A DNA stretch of 43,275 nt from Porticoccaceae bacterium (GCA_023228865.1 JALOAH010000034.1:1-43275); one strand, 5' to 3'; counted from the stretch's first letter, positions 8,873 through 18,702 are shown. The notes: a model not told the origin generated them from the letters alone. Program-made: numbers and translations.

Positions 8873-8896
8873 GAAGTTGCGAAGGTCTACAACTTC
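8873..8896. promoter_or_regulatory. Inverted repeat upstream of clpC
   Basis: GAAGTTG-N10-CAACTTC lies about 30 bases before the -35 of clpC. It is a possible operator. It does not match CIRCE (HrcA), and it does not match the direct heptad repeats bound by CtsR. Confidence 0.25.
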
Positions 8897-8924
8897 CCCC
8901 TGGATCCGAATTTTCTATCATCAT

Positions 8925-8954
8925 TTGACAATCCAGGTGTGTTGTTAATAAGAT
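8925..8954 (+). promoter_or_regulatory. Promoter of clpC
   Basis: TTGACA (8925-8930), an 18-base spacer and TAAGAT (8949-8954). The start point near 8961 leaves a short leader consisting almost only of the AAGGAGG ribosome site (8966-8972). Confidence 0.55.
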
Positions 8955-8978
8955 AAAAAATTACCAAGGAGGTTATCT

Positions 8979-11507
8979 GTGGCTGGTATTGAAAATTTTT
9001 CACCCAAAGCACGCCAGGTGCTCAGCATGGCTCAAAAACATGCCGAGCGTTTGCAAAAGCCGCAAATCAGCACGGAGCACCTGTTAATTGCATTAATTGA
9101 ACAGGAAGGCAGTGTTGCAGGCAGGGTTTTACGCGAACTCGGGCTGGAAACAGACCGGGTTTCTGCGCTGGTTGAAAAAGAGCTTGGGATTGGCGATCAC
9201 ACCGGGTCGGTCTCTCTTTCAGCGGGACTGCAGCAGGTCATCCCCTATGCCATGGAAGAGGCCCGTAAAAAAGGGCAAAAATTTGTGGGTACTGAACATC
9301 TTTTGATTGGATTGACCCGCCTGAACGATTGCGAGGCGATGAATATCCTCAGGAAATTCGGCCTCTCCGACGAGCAGATTCGCCGCCAGACGGATCGGGT
9401 GCTGCGAGAATCACAATCCGAAGCGCCGCCCGGACTGGCCGGGCATTCGAGGGCGCGCCGGCAGAAGGCGGATAAAAAAGAGGACCCTGAAAAGACTCCC
9501 CTGGTCGATCAATTGGCTACCGACCTGACGTCGCTGGCTGAGCAAAATAAGCTCGACCCGGTCATCGGGAGGCAAAAGGAAATTGAGCGCGTCATCCAGA
9601 TTCTGGCGCGGCGGACAAAAAACAACCCCGCTTTGATCGGTGAACCCGGCGTGGGAAAAACTGCCATCGTGGAAGGCCTGGCTCAGCGCATCATTGTTGG
9701 TGATGTGCCGGCACCTTTACTGGACAAGCGCTTGCTTCAACTGGATGTGGGTTCGCTTGTGGCAGGAACGATGTACCGCGGCCAGTTTGAGGAACGCCTC
9801 AAACGCGTGATTGACGAGCTCAAATCCTCCGATGCGATTCTGTTCATCGATGAAGTGCACATGCTCGTGGGGGCTGGCTCTGCCGGTTCTTCCGTGGATG
9901 CAGCCAACATCCTCAAACCCGCGCTTTCACGGGGCGAGTTGCAGGTGATCGGCGCAACCACCTTTAATGAGTATCGTAAAAATATCGAAAGCGATGCTGC
10001 CCTCGAACGTCGATTCCAGCCCATTGTTGTTTCAGAGCCGACGGTGGAGGAAACGGTTGAAATCCTGCATGGCATCCGCCCTGCTTATGAAGAGCATCAC
10101 CGCTTGCGGATTGATGACGAGGCGCTCGAACAGGCCGCCAGGCTGACCGCCCGATACGTGAGCGATCGTTTTTTGCCCGATAAAGCCATCGATTTAATCG
10201 ATGAATCCGCTTCGCGGGTGCGCATGTACAAAAGTCCGGCGGCAGTCAATGCTAAAGAAATTATCACCGGCTTGCGCGAACTGCGCAAAGCGATTGAAGC
10301 CGCCAAGGAAGAAGAGGCTTACGACACGGTTGAAGAGCTGCAGAAACAGCTTGAGGGACTGGAAGCTCAACTGGAGGATTTGCGTACGGTTTGGGATCGC
10401 TCCACCAGCCCGCGGGTGACTACCGAAGATATCGCCGAGGTGATTTCGATGTGGACCGGTGTACCCTTGATGCAACTGGAGACCGAGGAATCGGCTCGCT
10501 TGCTGAACATGGAATCTGAACTGGCCGGTCACATCATCGGTCAGGGTGAAGCCATTGAAACCTTATCAAAGGCCATTCGCCGTGCTCGGGCTGGTTTGAA
10601 GGACCCTGCCCGCCCGGTGGGTTCTTTTGTCTTCATGGGTCCCACGGGCGTGGGTAAAACCGAGCTCACCAAAGCGCTGGCAAAATTCATGTTTGGCAGC
10701 GAGGATGCGCTCATCCAGCTGGACATGTCCGAGTTCATGGAGCGCCACAGTGTCAGCCGTTTGGTGGGTGCGCCTCCTGGATATGTGGGCTATGAGGACG
10801 CCGGACAGCTCACCGAAGCAATTCGTCGGCGACCTTACTCGATTGTCGTGTTTGACGAAATCGAGAAGGCGCATACCGAAGCGCACAATATGCTCCTGCA
10901 AATCATGGAAGAGGGGCACCTTTCAGACGCGCGCGGCCAAAAAGTAGACTTCCGCAACGCCATCATCATTATGACCACCAATATTGGGGCAGATGTGATC
11001 CGGCGCCAGTCGAACCTGGGTTTTGCGCTGAGTGTCGATGAAGAACAGCAGGAAGCGCAAGCTTATGATGATATGCATAAAAAGCTGATGGAAGCCCTCA
11101 AGCGCACCTTCCGCCCCGAGTTTATCAACCGGCTGGATAGCGTGATCGTCTTCCGGGTGCTCAATAAGGCGGATATCCGCGAGATCGTCCAGTTGGAGCT
11201 GGATAAGGTCAACCAGCGCCTGGAGGAGAACCACATTCACCTGCGTGCGACGGATGAAGCGCTGGAATTCTTAGCCGGGGAAGGTTATAACCCCGAGATG
11301 GGCGCCCGTCCACTCCGACGGGTGATCCAGCGTAAGATCGAAGATCGTCTCTCGGATGCCCTGCTGGCCAGGGAGTTTGAGGACGGTCAGAACATCCTGA
11401 TTGACATCCAGGTGACCCAGCAGGATGGAGCCCCGGTGACGGACATTGTCCTGCTGCACGACCCCCAGGGCGAGCAGGAACCCGATTTAGCTGCGGTGGA
11501 AATCTGA
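8979..11507 (+). CDS. clpC: ClpC-type AAA+ unfoldase, ATP-dependent Clp protease ATP-binding subunit
   Basis: An 842-aa HSP100 unfoldase that delivers proteins to ClpP or disaggregates them. Order of domains: two Clp_N repeats (about 1-140); first AAA+ module with Walker A GEPGVGKT at 221-228 and Walker B LFIDEVH; a UVR-type middle domain (about 425-470) that marks ClpC rather than ClpB; second AAA+ module with Walker A GPTGVGKT near 553-560; and the C-terminal D2-small domain. Length is normal for ClpC. The GTG start has a near-perfect AAGGAGG six bases upstream. It is followed after 3 bases by radA, the same pairing as in the clpC-radA operons of many Gram-positive bacteria. Confidence 0.96.
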   Translation: MAGIENFSPKARQVLSMAQKHAERLQKPQISTEHLLIALIEQEGSVAGRVLRELGLETDRVSALVEKELGIGDHTGSVSLSAGLQQVIPYAMEEARKKGQKFVGTEHLLIGLTRLNDCEAMNILRKFGLSDEQIRRQTDRVLRESQSEAPPGLAGHSRARRQKADKKEDPEKTPLVDQLATDLTSLAEQNKLDPVIGRQKEIERVIQILARRTKNNPALIGEPGVGKTAIVEGLAQRIIVGDVPAPLLDKRLLQLDVGSLVAGTMYRGQFEERLKRVIDELKSSDAILFIDEVHMLVGAGSAGSSVDAANILKPALSRGELQVIGATTFNEYRKNIESDAALERRFQPIVVSEPTVEETVEILHGIRPAYEEHHRLRIDDEALEQAARLTARYVSDRFLPDKAIDLIDESASRVRMYKSPAAVNAKEIITGLRELRKAIEAAKEEEAYDTVEELQKQLEGLEAQLEDLRTVWDRSTSPRVTTEDIAEVISMWTGVPLMQLETEESARLLNMESELAGHIIGQGEAIETLSKAIRRARAGLKDPARPVGSFVFMGPTGVGKTELTKALAKFMFGSEDALIQLDMSEFMERHSVSRLVGAPPGYVGYEDAGQLTEAIRRRPYSIVVFDEIEKAHTEAHNMLLQIMEEGHLSDARGQKVDFRNAIIIMTTNIGADVIRRQSNLGFALSVDEEQQEAQAYDDMHKKLMEALKRTFRPEFINRLDSVIVFRVLNKADIREIVQLELDKVNQRLEENHIHLRATDEALEFLAGEGYNPEMGARPLRRVIQRKIEDRLSDALLAREFEDGQNILIDIQVTQQDGAPVTDIVLLHDPQGEQEPDLAAVEI

Positions 11508-11510
11508 TCC

Positions 11511-12908
11511 ATGGCTAAAACCAGAACGCGTTACGTCTGCCAGGAATGTGGACGGGCTTTTCCGAAAGCCTTTGGACGTTGCCCCCAGTGTGGGGCCTGG
11601 GATCGGATGGTTGAGGAAATCGTAGAAGAGACAAAGACCGCTGCAGGCCATGCCAGCGTACATAGCCTGGGCGGTCTTTCTACGCCCAGGCGTCTCAGCG
11701 AGATTGAAAGCGAAACAGAAGACCGTATCCATGTGCCATTGAATGAGTTCGCACGGGTATTGGGGGGCGGGGTTGTCCCGGGCTCAATTGTCCTGGTGGG
11801 CGGAGATCCCGGGATTGGAAAATCGACCCTGTTACTGCAGATGACCATGCAAATGGCATCTCAAAACCGGGTTTTATACGTCTCGGGCGAAGAATCGGAA
11901 CGGCAGATCAAAATGCGGGCAACCCGCCTTTTACAGGATGGGGAAGGATGGGCAGGCAGTCTACCGGAAGAACTTTACCTGGTGACAGAGACCAACCTGG
12001 ACGCGATCCTGGAGCATGTCCAGGTTGTCAACCCGCGCTTGCTGGTGATCGACTCGATCCAGACGGTGTACCGCCCCGAGATGGGATCCAGCGCGGGATC
12101 GATTTCCCAGGTACGTGAAAGCGCCTCCCGCCTGCGAGAACTTGCCAAGACCTCCGGTATTTCAGTTTTTCTCATCGGGCACGTCACCAAAGAGGGCGTC
12201 ATTGCCGGACCGCGCGTGCTGGAACATATTGTGGATACCGTCTTATACCTGGAGGGTGACCGCTTCCAGACCTACCGTTTGCTGCGTTCGGTGAAAAATC
12301 GCTTTGGCGCGACCTCGGAAGTGGGCGTGTTTGAAATGCAGGAGCGGGGGATGATCGAAGTTACCAATCCATCAGAAGCTTTCCTGGCGGAGCGAATGGT
12401 GAACGCCCCCGGCTCAGCGATTGCTGTGACCATGGAGGGCACCCGGCCCTTGCTGGTAGAAATCCAGGGACTCACCAGTCACACGCCTTTTGGCAATCCA
12501 CGCCGGACGCCCAACGGGATTGATTTTAATCGCCTGCTGCTGATCACCGCGGTACTGACGCGGCGCCTTAACCTGGGACTGGCAGAACAGGATATCTTCG
12601 TCAACGTGGTTGGCGGTTTGCGCATTGACGAACCGGCAGCAGACCTGGCGGTGGCAGCGGCGATTGCTTCTTCGCTGCGCGATCAACCTATCCGGGCTGA
12701 CCTGGTGCTGATCGGTGAGCTGGGCCTTTCAGGCGAGCTGCGCATGGTTGGCCAGATGCAAGCCCGGTTAAAAGAAGCGTCCAGCCTGGGCTTTAAAGGG
12801 GCGATTGTGCCTCGGCGCTTGCATCAAAAGGAGCCCTGGCCCGCAAGCATCGAAGTCCAGGAAGCACGTTCCCTGGCTGAGGCGCTGAAACTGGCTTTAC
12901 TGCAGTAA
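11511..12908 (+). CDS. radA: DNA repair protein RadA
   Basis: A 465-aa branch-migration ATPase that assists RecA-mediated recombination and repair. The N-terminal C4 zinc finger is C10-C13...C24-C27 (CQECG, CPQCG). The RecA-like core has Walker A GGDPGIGKST at 97-106. The RadA-specific KNRFG motif lies near residue 262. The C-terminal third is the Lon-protease-like domain (RIDEPAADLAVAAAIASS, LIGELGLSGELR). The ATG at 11511 follows the clpC stop by 3 bases, so the two are co-transcribed and probably translationally coupled. Length matches the family. Confidence 0.96.
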   Translation: MAKTRTRYVCQECGRAFPKAFGRCPQCGAWDRMVEEIVEETKTAAGHASVHSLGGLSTPRRLSEIESETEDRIHVPLNEFARVLGGGVVPGSIVLVGGDPGIGKSTLLLQMTMQMASQNRVLYVSGEESERQIKMRATRLLQDGEGWAGSLPEELYLVTETNLDAILEHVQVVNPRLLVIDSIQTVYRPEMGSSAGSISQVRESASRLRELAKTSGISVFLIGHVTKEGVIAGPRVLEHIVDTVLYLEGDRFQTYRLLRSVKNRFGATSEVGVFEMQERGMIEVTNPSEAFLAERMVNAPGSAIAVTMEGTRPLLVEIQGLTSHTPFGNPRRTPNGIDFNRLLLITAVLTRRLNLGLAEQDIFVNVVGGLRIDEPAADLAVAAAIASSLRDQPIRADLVLIGELGLSGELRMVGQMQARLKEASSLGFKGAIVPRRLHQKEPWPASIEVQEARSLAEALKLALLQ

Positions 12909-12941
12909 TTACCAGGCCATTTGCTTTTTAAAATCAACCGT

Positions 12942-12947
12942 TATAAT
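12942..12947 (+). promoter_or_regulatory. Putative -10 box for the DUF6391-like gene
   Basis: A perfect TATAAT in the 106-base gap after radA. The only -35 candidate is a poor TTTGCT at 12920-12925. The leader would be about 60 bases. Confidence 0.35.
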
Positions 12948-13014
12948 GGAATACAGTGCCTTCCGGACAGCGCCAATGTCGGAATATGAACAACCATAGA
13001 CACAGGATAACGTT

Positions 13015-13527
13015 ATGAGCCATTCTCTGCTTAATTTCTCTCCAATCTCCCGCACACGCCGCAATCACGGCCTGGAACATGCCACTCTGCACGTCCTCAG
13101 CAGGCGGTTTCCCGACCTGAGCCTGGCGGGAATCTCTTCACCGCGCGGCTTCGCTATCCTGGGGGATGTTACCTCTGAGGATGTGGCGGAAGCAGCCATT
13201 GAGGCGTTAAAACGCTTGCGCGCGGGCGAATCGGGCCTGGCTTTGCACCCCAATTGCGGCACCAATTTTGCCATCCCCGGTGCCTTTGCCGGGCTGGCGG
13301 GCTGGTTGGCCACCCTGGGATCTGATAAATCATTCAGATCGAAGCTGGAACGCCTTCCGCTGGCGCTGGTGCTGGCAACAGTAGCCCTGTCGCTGACCTT
13401 TCCACTGGGGCCGATCGTTCAGAAACGCTTCACCACCTCCGGTGTCCCCCAGGGACTGGAGTTGGAGCGTGTTGAGACCTCCATCCGGGCTGGGATCAGG
13501 GTGCATCACGTTACCACCCGCGGTTGA
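13015..13527 (+). CDS. DUF6391-like membrane-associated protein
   Basis: A 170-aa protein of unknown function. The N-terminal part has RNHGLEHATLHVLSRR, which resembles the conserved RNHxLEHAT signature of the DUF6391 family. A central segment, NCGTNFAIPGAFAGLAGWLA, and a second hydrophobic stretch (LALVLATVALSLTFPLGPIV) suggest two membrane segments. The conserved His and Asn residues in the first motif could bind a ligand, but no activity is known to me. An AGGATA site precedes the ATG at 13015. It ends 8 bases before the holA start, so the two are probably co-transcribed. The family name is from memory of the motif and is moderately certain. Confidence 0.7.
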   Translation: MSHSLLNFSPISRTRRNHGLEHATLHVLSRRFPDLSLAGISSPRGFAILGDVTSEDVAEAAIEALKRLRAGESGLALHPNCGTNFAIPGAFAGLAGWLATLGSDKSFRSKLERLPLALVLATVALSLTFPLGPIVQKRFTTSGVPQGLELERVETSIRAGIRVHHVTTRG

Positions 13528-13535
13528 GATCAATC

Positions 13536-14558
13536 ATGACCGGGGAAAAGCCGATCGTCTACGTCCTGCGCGGGGATGACCACCAGGCGATCAAAACCCA
13601 TCTTGAAAATTTTTATGCCAACCTGGGCGATGCCAGCCTGGCGGAGATGAACACCACTCGCCTGGATGGCAAGACCGCGGATCTCAGCGAATTGCTGTCT
13701 GCGGCGATGGCGCTGCCATTTCTGGCTGAACGCCGGTTGGTGATCCTCGAGGATGCCCTGCACCCCTACTCAGGACGCGGCAAACAGGAGCTGCGGGAGA
13801 AATTCGTCGATCTTTTGGAGGGGCTGCCGTCTTCAACTGCGCTGGTGCTGATCGTAGCGGACCGCCAAAAATATTCACCCCGTACAGGTACAACCTGGGA
13901 AACGCTCAACAACGCTCACTGGTTCATCAAATGGGTGCAAACGGTCGGCAGGCGGGCGATGATCATCGACTGCCCGCTGCCTTCCGAGGCAAACATGCCT
14001 GCCTGGATCAGCAAAAAAGCGCTTGAATTGGGTGGAGAGTTCACCCGGGAGGCAGCAGGAGTATTACGGGACTTCATCGGTAACAACACACAGGGCGCAG
14101 TGCAGGAAATTAATAAATTACTGGCTTATGTCAATTATAAACGCCCGGTGACGGTCAGCGACGTTGAGAATTTATCAATCCGCGATCGCCAGAGCGATAT
14201 TTTTGCTATGGTTGATGCGCTCGGGAACCGGCAGGGAGAAAAAGCGGTGGAATTGCTGCACATCCTGCTGGAAGAGATGGATTTCATGCCTCTGTTCGGG
14301 ATGGTCGTCCGGCAGTTCCGGTTGCTCATCCAGGCCCGGGAAATTCTGGATTTGGGGGGCGGAGAAAGAAATATCACAGAAACACTGGGCTTACATCCCT
14401 TTGTGGCTAAAAAAATCCACGTCCAGGCACAGCAGTTTGACCTGAGCTCCCTGGAAGACATCTATCACCACCTGCTGAAGATTGACCTGGATGAAAAAAC
14501 CGGCGGTATGCCCGGCGCTATTGCCCTGGATGTGCTGATCGCCCGCCTGGCAGGTTGA
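13536..14558 (+). CDS. holA: DNA polymerase III delta subunit
   Basis: A 340-aa clamp-loader subunit that opens the beta sliding clamp. The N-terminus (YVLRGDDHQAIKTHLENF) is the usual strand-turn-helix entry of the AAA+-like delta fold. The middle has DIFAMVDALGNRQGEKAVELL and the C-terminal domain has PLFGMVVRQFRLLIQAREIL and LKIDLDEKTGG, all characteristic of HolA. The Walker A motif is degenerate, as expected since delta does not hydrolyse ATP. ATG 13536 is preferred; the frame is open back to a TTG at 13524 that overlaps the upstream stop codon. The gene's end is followed by a degenerate heptamer repeat (14553-14576). Confidence 0.9.
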   Translation: MTGEKPIVYVLRGDDHQAIKTHLENFYANLGDASLAEMNTTRLDGKTADLSELLSAAMALPFLAERRLVILEDALHPYSGRGKQELREKFVDLLEGLPSSTALVLIVADRQKYSPRTGTTWETLNNAHWFIKWVQTVGRRAMIIDCPLPSEANMPAWISKKALELGGEFTREAAGVLRDFIGNNTQGAVQEINKLLAYVNYKRPVTVSDVENLSIRDRQSDIFAMVDALGNRQGEKAVELLHILLEEMDFMPLFGMVVRQFRLLIQAREILDLGGGERNITETLGLHPFVAKKIHVQAQQFDLSSLEDIYHHLLKIDLDEKTGGMPGAIALDVLIARLAG

Positions 14559-14576
14559 GGGTGGGAATTGGGAATC
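14553..14576 (+). repeat. Degenerate heptanucleotide array at the end of holA
   Basis: Three imperfect 7-base units, GGTTGAG, GGTGGGA and ATTGGGA, start at the last codons of holA and supply its TGA stop. They resemble the better arrays at 14899-14935 and 35281-35315 but are more diverged. Confidence 0.35.
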
Positions 14577-14920
14577 AGATCTCACCCATGCCCACCTGCC
14601 CTCCTCCTCCTGGTTTTCACGAACCTTGATGCGGTTGATCTCTACGCTGGTTTGGATTCAGATCAGCTCATGTCGAAAACCATCCTTAGCACATTTCTTG
14701 CCCCATCCATTGATGGTTTTTGTGCCTTCGATGTTATCCTTTTTCGGTAAAGCATTAACACTAACGCCGCCTCATATTCTTTAACAACGTGTCATTTGAG
14801 GACTTCACAGTACCAGAATAAAAAAGCTGCCTCATTAAAAATGAGACAGCTCCTCACTCGCTGCGCTCACAGCGATACATGAAAAAACTCCCCTACTTCC
14901 TAATTTCTACTCCCTACTCC
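14559..14920. other. Gene-free interval between the convergent holA and oxidoreductase operons
   Basis: About 360 bases. It holds a degenerate heptamer array at its left end, the minus-strand hairpin terminator at 14815-14851 and most of a second heptamer array at its right end. The short open frames seen here have no family features and no ribosome sites. I see no RNA gene. Confidence 0.6.
14815..14851 (-). terminator. Intrinsic terminator of the 2-oxoacid:ferredoxin oxidoreductase operon
   Basis: A 12-base arm (14840-14851) pairs with 14825-14836 around an AAA loop, with one mismatched position. On the minus strand the hairpin is followed directly by TTTTTATT, the expected U-run. It lies about 70 bases beyond the last gene of the operon. 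Confidence 0.7.
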
Positions 14921-14935
14921 CTACTCACCATTTAC
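14899..14935 (-). repeat. Heptanucleotide tandem array at the 3' end of the gamma-subunit gene
   Basis: Read on the minus strand the units are GTAAATG, GTGAGTA, GGGAGTA, GGGAGTA, GAAATTA and GG. The array begins inside the coding sequence, encodes its last residues (VNGE) and supplies the TAG stop. The phase and the closing GAAATT unit match the array at 35281-35315. Confidence 0.65.
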
Positions 14936-15475
14936 TTTTACAGCCTTATATTTTGCTCCCATTTGCAGAGCATCTTTGTTTGTCTGCAAAAGCTTCTGAT
15001 GCCGTGCAGGCAGGTGTTCTGCCAGGGCAGTTTCGATGGCTTCCAGTGGCAGGATATCCAAATTTCCCAGCAGCGCACCCAGCATGACCATGTTGACCGC
15101 GCGCTTGCTGCCAGCCTCATCAGCAATCTCATTGGCTGGCAGGCTGACCACGGTAATATCCTTACGCTCGACCTCCCGGTTGACCATGGAGGTATTTACC
15201 ACCAACACCCCGCCCGGTTTGACCAGTTTCTCATATTTATCCAGTGAAGGCAGGTTCATAGCCAGCACTGCAGACGGGTTTTTAACAAAGGGTGACCCAA
15301 TCTCCTCGTCAGAGACGACCACCGTGCAGTTGGCGGTTCCACCGCGCATTTCCGGCCCATAGGAGGGAATCCAGGTAACAGCCTTGCCTTCATCCATCGC
15401 GGCATACGCCAGCAACAGACCGGCAAACAGCACGCCTTGCCCGCCAAACCCGGTAATAATGACTTCTTGTTGCAT
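14921..15475 (-). CDS. 2-oxoacid:ferredoxin oxidoreductase, gamma subunit
   Basis: A 184-aa subunit of a ferredoxin-dependent 2-oxoacid dehydrogenase, needed to assemble the CoA-binding face of the complex. Family features are GFGGQGVLFAGLLLA at residues 9-23, SYGPEMRGGTANCTVVVSDEEIGSP and a C-terminal MLGALLGNLDILPLE. The ATG at 15475 follows the beta-subunit stop by 13 bases with AGGAGG upstream. It is the last gene of the four-gene operon. Its last codons and stop are formed by a heptamer repeat, so the final VNGE residues may be a recent, non-conserved extension. Confidence 0.92.
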   Translation of the reverse strand: MQQEVIITGFGGQGVLFAGLLLAYAAMDEGKAVTWIPSYGPEMRGGTANCTVVVSDEEIGSPFVKNPSAVLAMNLPSLDKYEKLVKPGGVLVVNTSMVNREVERKDITVVSLPANEIADEAGSKRAVNMVMLGALLGNLDILPLEAIETALAEHLPARHQKLLQTNKDALQMGAKYKAVKVNGE

Positions 15476-15488
15476 CCCTGTATCCTCC

Positions 15489-16271
15489 TTATACCTTCAG
15501 CTCGGCTACCGCCGGCGTGACCTTATAATCACCCAGCGGGTAGTAGGGTAGCATTCGTTCTTCAACCCAATCACGTGCTTCAGCCGGCGAAAGGCGCCAG
15601 TTGGTGGGGCAGGTTGAGAGCAGTTCCACCAGTGAGAAACCCAACTTGTGCTTTTGCGTTTCAAAAGCCGTGCGGATCGCCTTTTTCGCCCGGCGTACCT
15701 CGCGGACATTGTGCAGGCTGCGGCGCACCACATATGCGGCGCCCTCCAGCGTGGCCAGCAGTTCAGCGGTTTGGATGGGGTGACCCTGGCGAGCAACGTC
15801 TCGCCCGGTGGGCGACGAAGTCGTCACCTGCCCGGGCAGCGTGGTGGGCGCCATCTGACCGCCAGTCATGCCGTAGTTGGTATTGTTGATGAAGACCACG
15901 GTCAGTAATTCGCCGCGCGAAGCTGCACCCACAATTTCGCCCATGCCGATCGACGCCAGGTCGCCATCGCCCTGGTAAGTGAATACGGTCCGCTCGGGCA
16001 ACAACCGTTTGACGCCGGTAGCCATGGCCGGGGCACGTCCATGGGCGGCTTCAACAAAATCAAATTTAAAATAATTGTACGCAAAAACCGAACAACCCAC
16101 AGAGGCGACGCCGATCGTATTCCCCACCTCGCCCATCTCATCCAGCACTTCCGCCACCAGGCGGTGTGCTGTGCCATGAGTACAGCCGGGGCAATAATGG
16201 GTTACACGCGGATCAAATGCTTCGGGGCGTTGATAAACAATTTTGGCTGGAATATCCGTCATAACTGTCAT
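15489..16271 (-). CDS. 2-oxoacid:ferredoxin oxidoreductase, beta subunit (thiamine-diphosphate binding)
   Basis: About 260 aa. It binds thiamine diphosphate and, in this enzyme class, a cluster. YCPGCTHG near the N-terminus is the conserved CxxC loop. [16 protein letters not shown] is the GDG...N Mg-ThDP motif, completed by [18 protein letters not shown], a stretch shared by the 2-oxoglutarate and branched-chain 2-oxoacid enzymes. The start lies at one of two adjacent ATGs (16274 or 16271); the second is chosen since it is six bases from AAGGAG. The upstream TTG at 16289 overlaps the alpha-subunit gene and has no site. Gene order and spacing indicate a single transcript with the alpha, gamma and delta genes. 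Confidence 0.93.
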   Translation of the reverse strand: MTVMTDIPAKIVYQRPEAFDPRVTHYCPGCTHGTAHRLVAEVLDEMGEVGNTIGVASVGCSVFAYNYFKFDFVEAAHGRAPAMATGVKRLLPERTVFTYQGDGDLASIGMGEIVGAASRGELLTVVFINNTNYGMTGGQMAPTTLPGQVTTSSPTGRDVARQGHPIQTAELLATLEGAAYVVRRSLHNVREVRRAKKAIRTAFETQKHKLGFSLVELLSTCPTNWRLSPAEARDWVEERMLPYYPLGDYKVTPAVAELKV

Positions 16272-16281
16272 CATTTTCTCC

Positions 16282-17397
16282 TTATTCAAGAACCTTGTCC
16301 ATACGAGCCAACCAGCGATCGCGTGGGTGTCCCTCAGTCGTCAATGGGCCGGCTGCCAGGCGCTCAATCTCGGTCAGCACCTCATCGGGGTAGGGCACCA
16401 CACCGCCCATACGCCCGAAGAATTCAACGGGCTTACGGCCGCGCACCACCAGCCGGACATCTTCCAGCATCTGACCAGCGTTCATTTCAACCACCAGGAA
16501 GCCTTTCACCTGTTCCGCCAATTCATCCAAAACCGTGTTGGGGAAGGGTGCCAGGGTGATCGGTCGCACCAGCCCAACTTTGACCCCTTTTTCGCGCGCC
16601 GCTCGCACCGCTGAAAGCGAAATCCTTCCGGCAGTGCCAAAGCCAACCACAACAAACTCGGCATCATCCAGGTAATAGCCCTTATAGCGCACTTCTTCAG
16701 CTTCAATTTCCTGCCAGCGGGTCATCAAGCGATAATTCAAGCGTTCCTGGTCGGGCGGGTCGAGGTTAATCGAGGTCAGGAAACGTCTTTCGCCCCCATC
16801 GGTGCCGCGTACAGCCCAATCGGGGATTTCTGTTTTAAGCGGCTGCATGGGCGGGATCTCGGCGGGTTCCATCATCTGGCCCAGGCTACCATCCAGCAAG
16901 ATGCACACCAGTGAGCGGTATTTCTCCGCCAGGTCGAAGGCCAGGCCGGTCAGATCCACCGCTTCCTGCACGCTTGCCGGAGCGAGGACGATCACATGAT
17001 AATCGCCGTGCCCGCCGCCGTGGACGATTTGGTTATAGTCACTCTGGGAAGGGGCGATATTGCCCAAACCCGGACCGCCGCGCACCACATCCACAAATAC
17101 AGCAGGTACTTCGGTGCCGGCAATATAGGATAAGCCCTCCATCATCAGGCTGACGCCCGGACTGGATGAGGATGTCATCACGCGCTTACCGGTGCAGGCA
17201 GCCCCATAGACCATGTTGATGGCGCCCAGTTCACTCTCTGCCTGGACGAAGACGCGCTCCAGCTCGGGCATTCGCAAAGAAAGATGTTCCAGCAACTCCG
17301 TCTGCGGTGTGATCGGATAGCCAAAATAAGCTTCAAGGCCCGCTCGCAGCGCAGCTTCAGCTACTGCAGTATTCCCCTTAATCAATTCTTTTGCCAT
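16282..17397 (-). CDS. vorB: 2-oxoacid:ferredoxin oxidoreductase, alpha subunit (VorB-like)
   Basis: A 371-aa alpha subunit that, with beta, oxidatively decarboxylates a 2-oxoacid to an acyl-CoA and reduces ferredoxin. [16 protein letters not shown] is the pyrimidine-binding motif. [22 protein letters not shown] and [16 protein letters not shown] are strongly conserved in this class, and [12 protein letters not shown] closes the domain. The style is closest to the 3-methyl-2-oxobutanoate (branched-chain) VorB group as I remember it, but 2-oxoglutarate cannot be excluded. ATG 17397 has GGAGG upstream; the longer open frame to 17490 overlaps the delta gene and is not used. It starts 1 base after the delta-subunit stop codon. 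Confidence 0.9.
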   Translation of the reverse strand: MAKELIKGNTAVAEAALRAGLEAYFGYPITPQTELLEHLSLRMPELERVFVQAESELGAINMVYGAACTGKRVMTSSSSPGVSLMMEGLSYIAGTEVPAVFVDVVRGGPGLGNIAPSQSDYNQIVHGGGHGDYHVIVLAPASVQEAVDLTGLAFDLAEKYRSLVCILLDGSLGQMMEPAEIPPMQPLKTEIPDWAVRGTDGGERRFLTSINLDPPDQERLNYRLMTRWQEIEAEEVRYKGYYLDDAEFVVVGFGTAGRISLSAVRAAREKGVKVGLVRPITLAPFPNTVLDELAEQVKGFLVVEMNAGQMLEDVRLVVRGRKPVEFFGRMGGVVPYPDEVLTEIERLAAGPLTTEGHPRDRWLARMDKVLE

Positions 17398-17398
17398 C

Positions 17399-17638
17399 TT
17401 ATGCCTCCGTCTTCTGTCGTTCGTAACGGTAAACGGTGATTGCAGCATCGGGGCAGGAAACTGCGCAAATACCGCAACCTGTACAGGCATCCGGGTTAAC
17501 CATATAAGCCGGGTGATACCCCTTGGAAGTCAGGCGGGTCATATCCAGCGCCAGCACATCAAAAGGGCAATCGGTTACGCACAACTCGCACGCCTTACAA
17601 TACAATTCGTTAACTTCAATGTATCCCTTTGCGGGCAT
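17399..17638 (-). CDS. 2-oxoacid:ferredoxin oxidoreductase, delta subunit (2x[4Fe-4S] ferredoxin)
   Basis: A 79-aa ferredoxin-type subunit with two CxxCxxCxxxCP motifs, [12 protein letters not shown] near residues 15-26 and [12 protein letters not shown] near residues 52-63. Each binds a [4Fe-4S] cluster that carries electrons from the ThDP site to soluble ferredoxin. ATG 17638 is taken because GGAGGC lies 6 bases upstream; the TTG at 17644 is inside that spacer. It is the first gene of the delta-alpha-beta-gamma operon. The 150-base upstream region contains a possible TATACT at 17724-17719 on this strand but no clear -35. Confidence 0.94.
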   Translation of the reverse strand: MPAKGYIEVNELYCKACELCVTDCPFDVLALDMTRLTSKGYHPAYMVNPDACTGCGICAVSCPDAAITVYRYERQKTEA

Positions 17639-17792
17639 TAACAAGCCTCCTTTTTTTTTACTAGTCTGGTTTCGGTCCAGTTTTATAAGGTCAGGTTATT
17701 CTCAAAACCTTCGGCTTAAGTATACACTAATTCAGGACGGGCATATTCTCCAGAGCACAATGCTCATCACAAATTCCAGGTGATGTTAATCA

Positions 17793-18674
17793 TTAATTAA
17801 ATATCATGGGCAAACTGATTCGGTAGAATAGCGCCCCTAAATCCTGGGCCAGGGTCGGATCCTGTCCCTGCAAATAATCGACTAGGACAGCCCCTCCGGC
17901 ATAAAAGGTCACCCGGCTGAAGGGCGGCTTGCGACCGCCGCTATTCTCCGGTAAACCCAGCATGATTCGCAAACGGTTCTCAATCCAGCGGGCAAAGCCC
18001 TCCTTCCACTCCTGCCAGACCATGTACTCAAAATCGTGCCGACCCAGGCAGAAATACAACACTTCGCGCACAGCCAAGATATCTCCTGCCTCTCCCCTGG
18101 AAAGGGCTTCCAGAAATTCCTGGTAATAGCGGGCAAAAATCCCCGCCTGGTAGGGGAAAGGGTGCTGGATCTTCCACATAAAATCGCCTTTTTCCTGAGC
18201 TTGCAGGGCGATATCCAGCTTGTTTTTCAGGGTTAGCTCGCAGGTTTCAAACTGGTAACCGTGCACAAACTCGTGCAGGATGGTTACATAGCCTTCCAGT
18301 GTGTCGAATACCTCCGGGGTGACCACGCAGGCAATCCGCCCGCCATAAGCTTCCAGGGGGAAAGCTGCCCGCACCCCCCTGGGGATCGGCATCGGAATGG
18401 GCTCTTTTTTTATAAACCGGTAGCCCGATGAATCTTCAACCCGGTCGTAGATGAGAAATTCATCCCCATCAACAATGGCAATGGGGTACAGGCGTGCCAA
18501 TGCCGGGTTGAACCCTGCCACCTGTCGGTGGATGGTCAGCAGTTCATTGATGCTTTTCAGGTAAGTCTCGATGGGGTGTTCCTTTCCAAACGCGCCTGAC
18601 AGCAGGGGTAAGCCCACTGTAGTTCTAATTGTAATCGGATCCTTTTCTTTTGATCGTGCTGGGCTGAAATCCAT
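17793..18674 (-). CDS. Putative zinc metallopeptidase (HExxH), unknown family
   Basis: A 293-aa soluble protein that I do not recognise as a named family. HEFVH at residues 134-138 is an HExxH zinc-peptidase motif in a helical context (TILHEFVHGYQF). About 87 residues later, EGFARWIENR (225-234) offers a glutamate that could be the third zinc ligand, as in gluzincins. No signal peptide or membrane helix is visible, so the protein is probably cytoplasmic. The ATG at 18674 has no good ribosome site and alternative starts are possible. It is divergent from the thiolase gene with only 71 bases between them. The peptidase call is an inference from the motif pair and is not confirmed by an overall family match. 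Confidence 0.62.
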   Translation of the reverse strand: MDFSPARSKEKDPITIRTTVGLPLLSGAFGKEHPIETYLKSINELLTIHRQVAGFNPALARLYPIAIVDGDEFLIYDRVEDSSGYRFIKKEPIPMPIPRGVRAAFPLEAYGGRIACVVTPEVFDTLEGYVTILHEFVHGYQFETCELTLKNKLDIALQAQEKGDFMWKIQHPFPYQAGIFARYYQEFLEALSRGEAGDILAVREVLYFCLGRHDFEYMVWQEWKEGFARWIENRLRIMLGLPENSGGRKPPFSRVTFYAGGAVLVDYLQGQDPTLAQDLGALFYRISLPMIFN

Positions 18675-18702
18675 GACCAGATCGGATCAAAGGGACGCTT
18701 GA

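Noticed and set aside
8873..8896. CIRCE or CtsR site upstream of clpC
   Set aside because: The inverted repeat GAAGTTG-N10-CAACTTC matches neither the CIRCE sequence nor the CtsR direct heptads. It is listed only as an unnamed inverted repeat.
14568..14750. Open frame of 60 codons after holA
   Set aside because: Low-complexity Leu/Pro start, no ribosome site, and located in an interval of repeats and a terminator.
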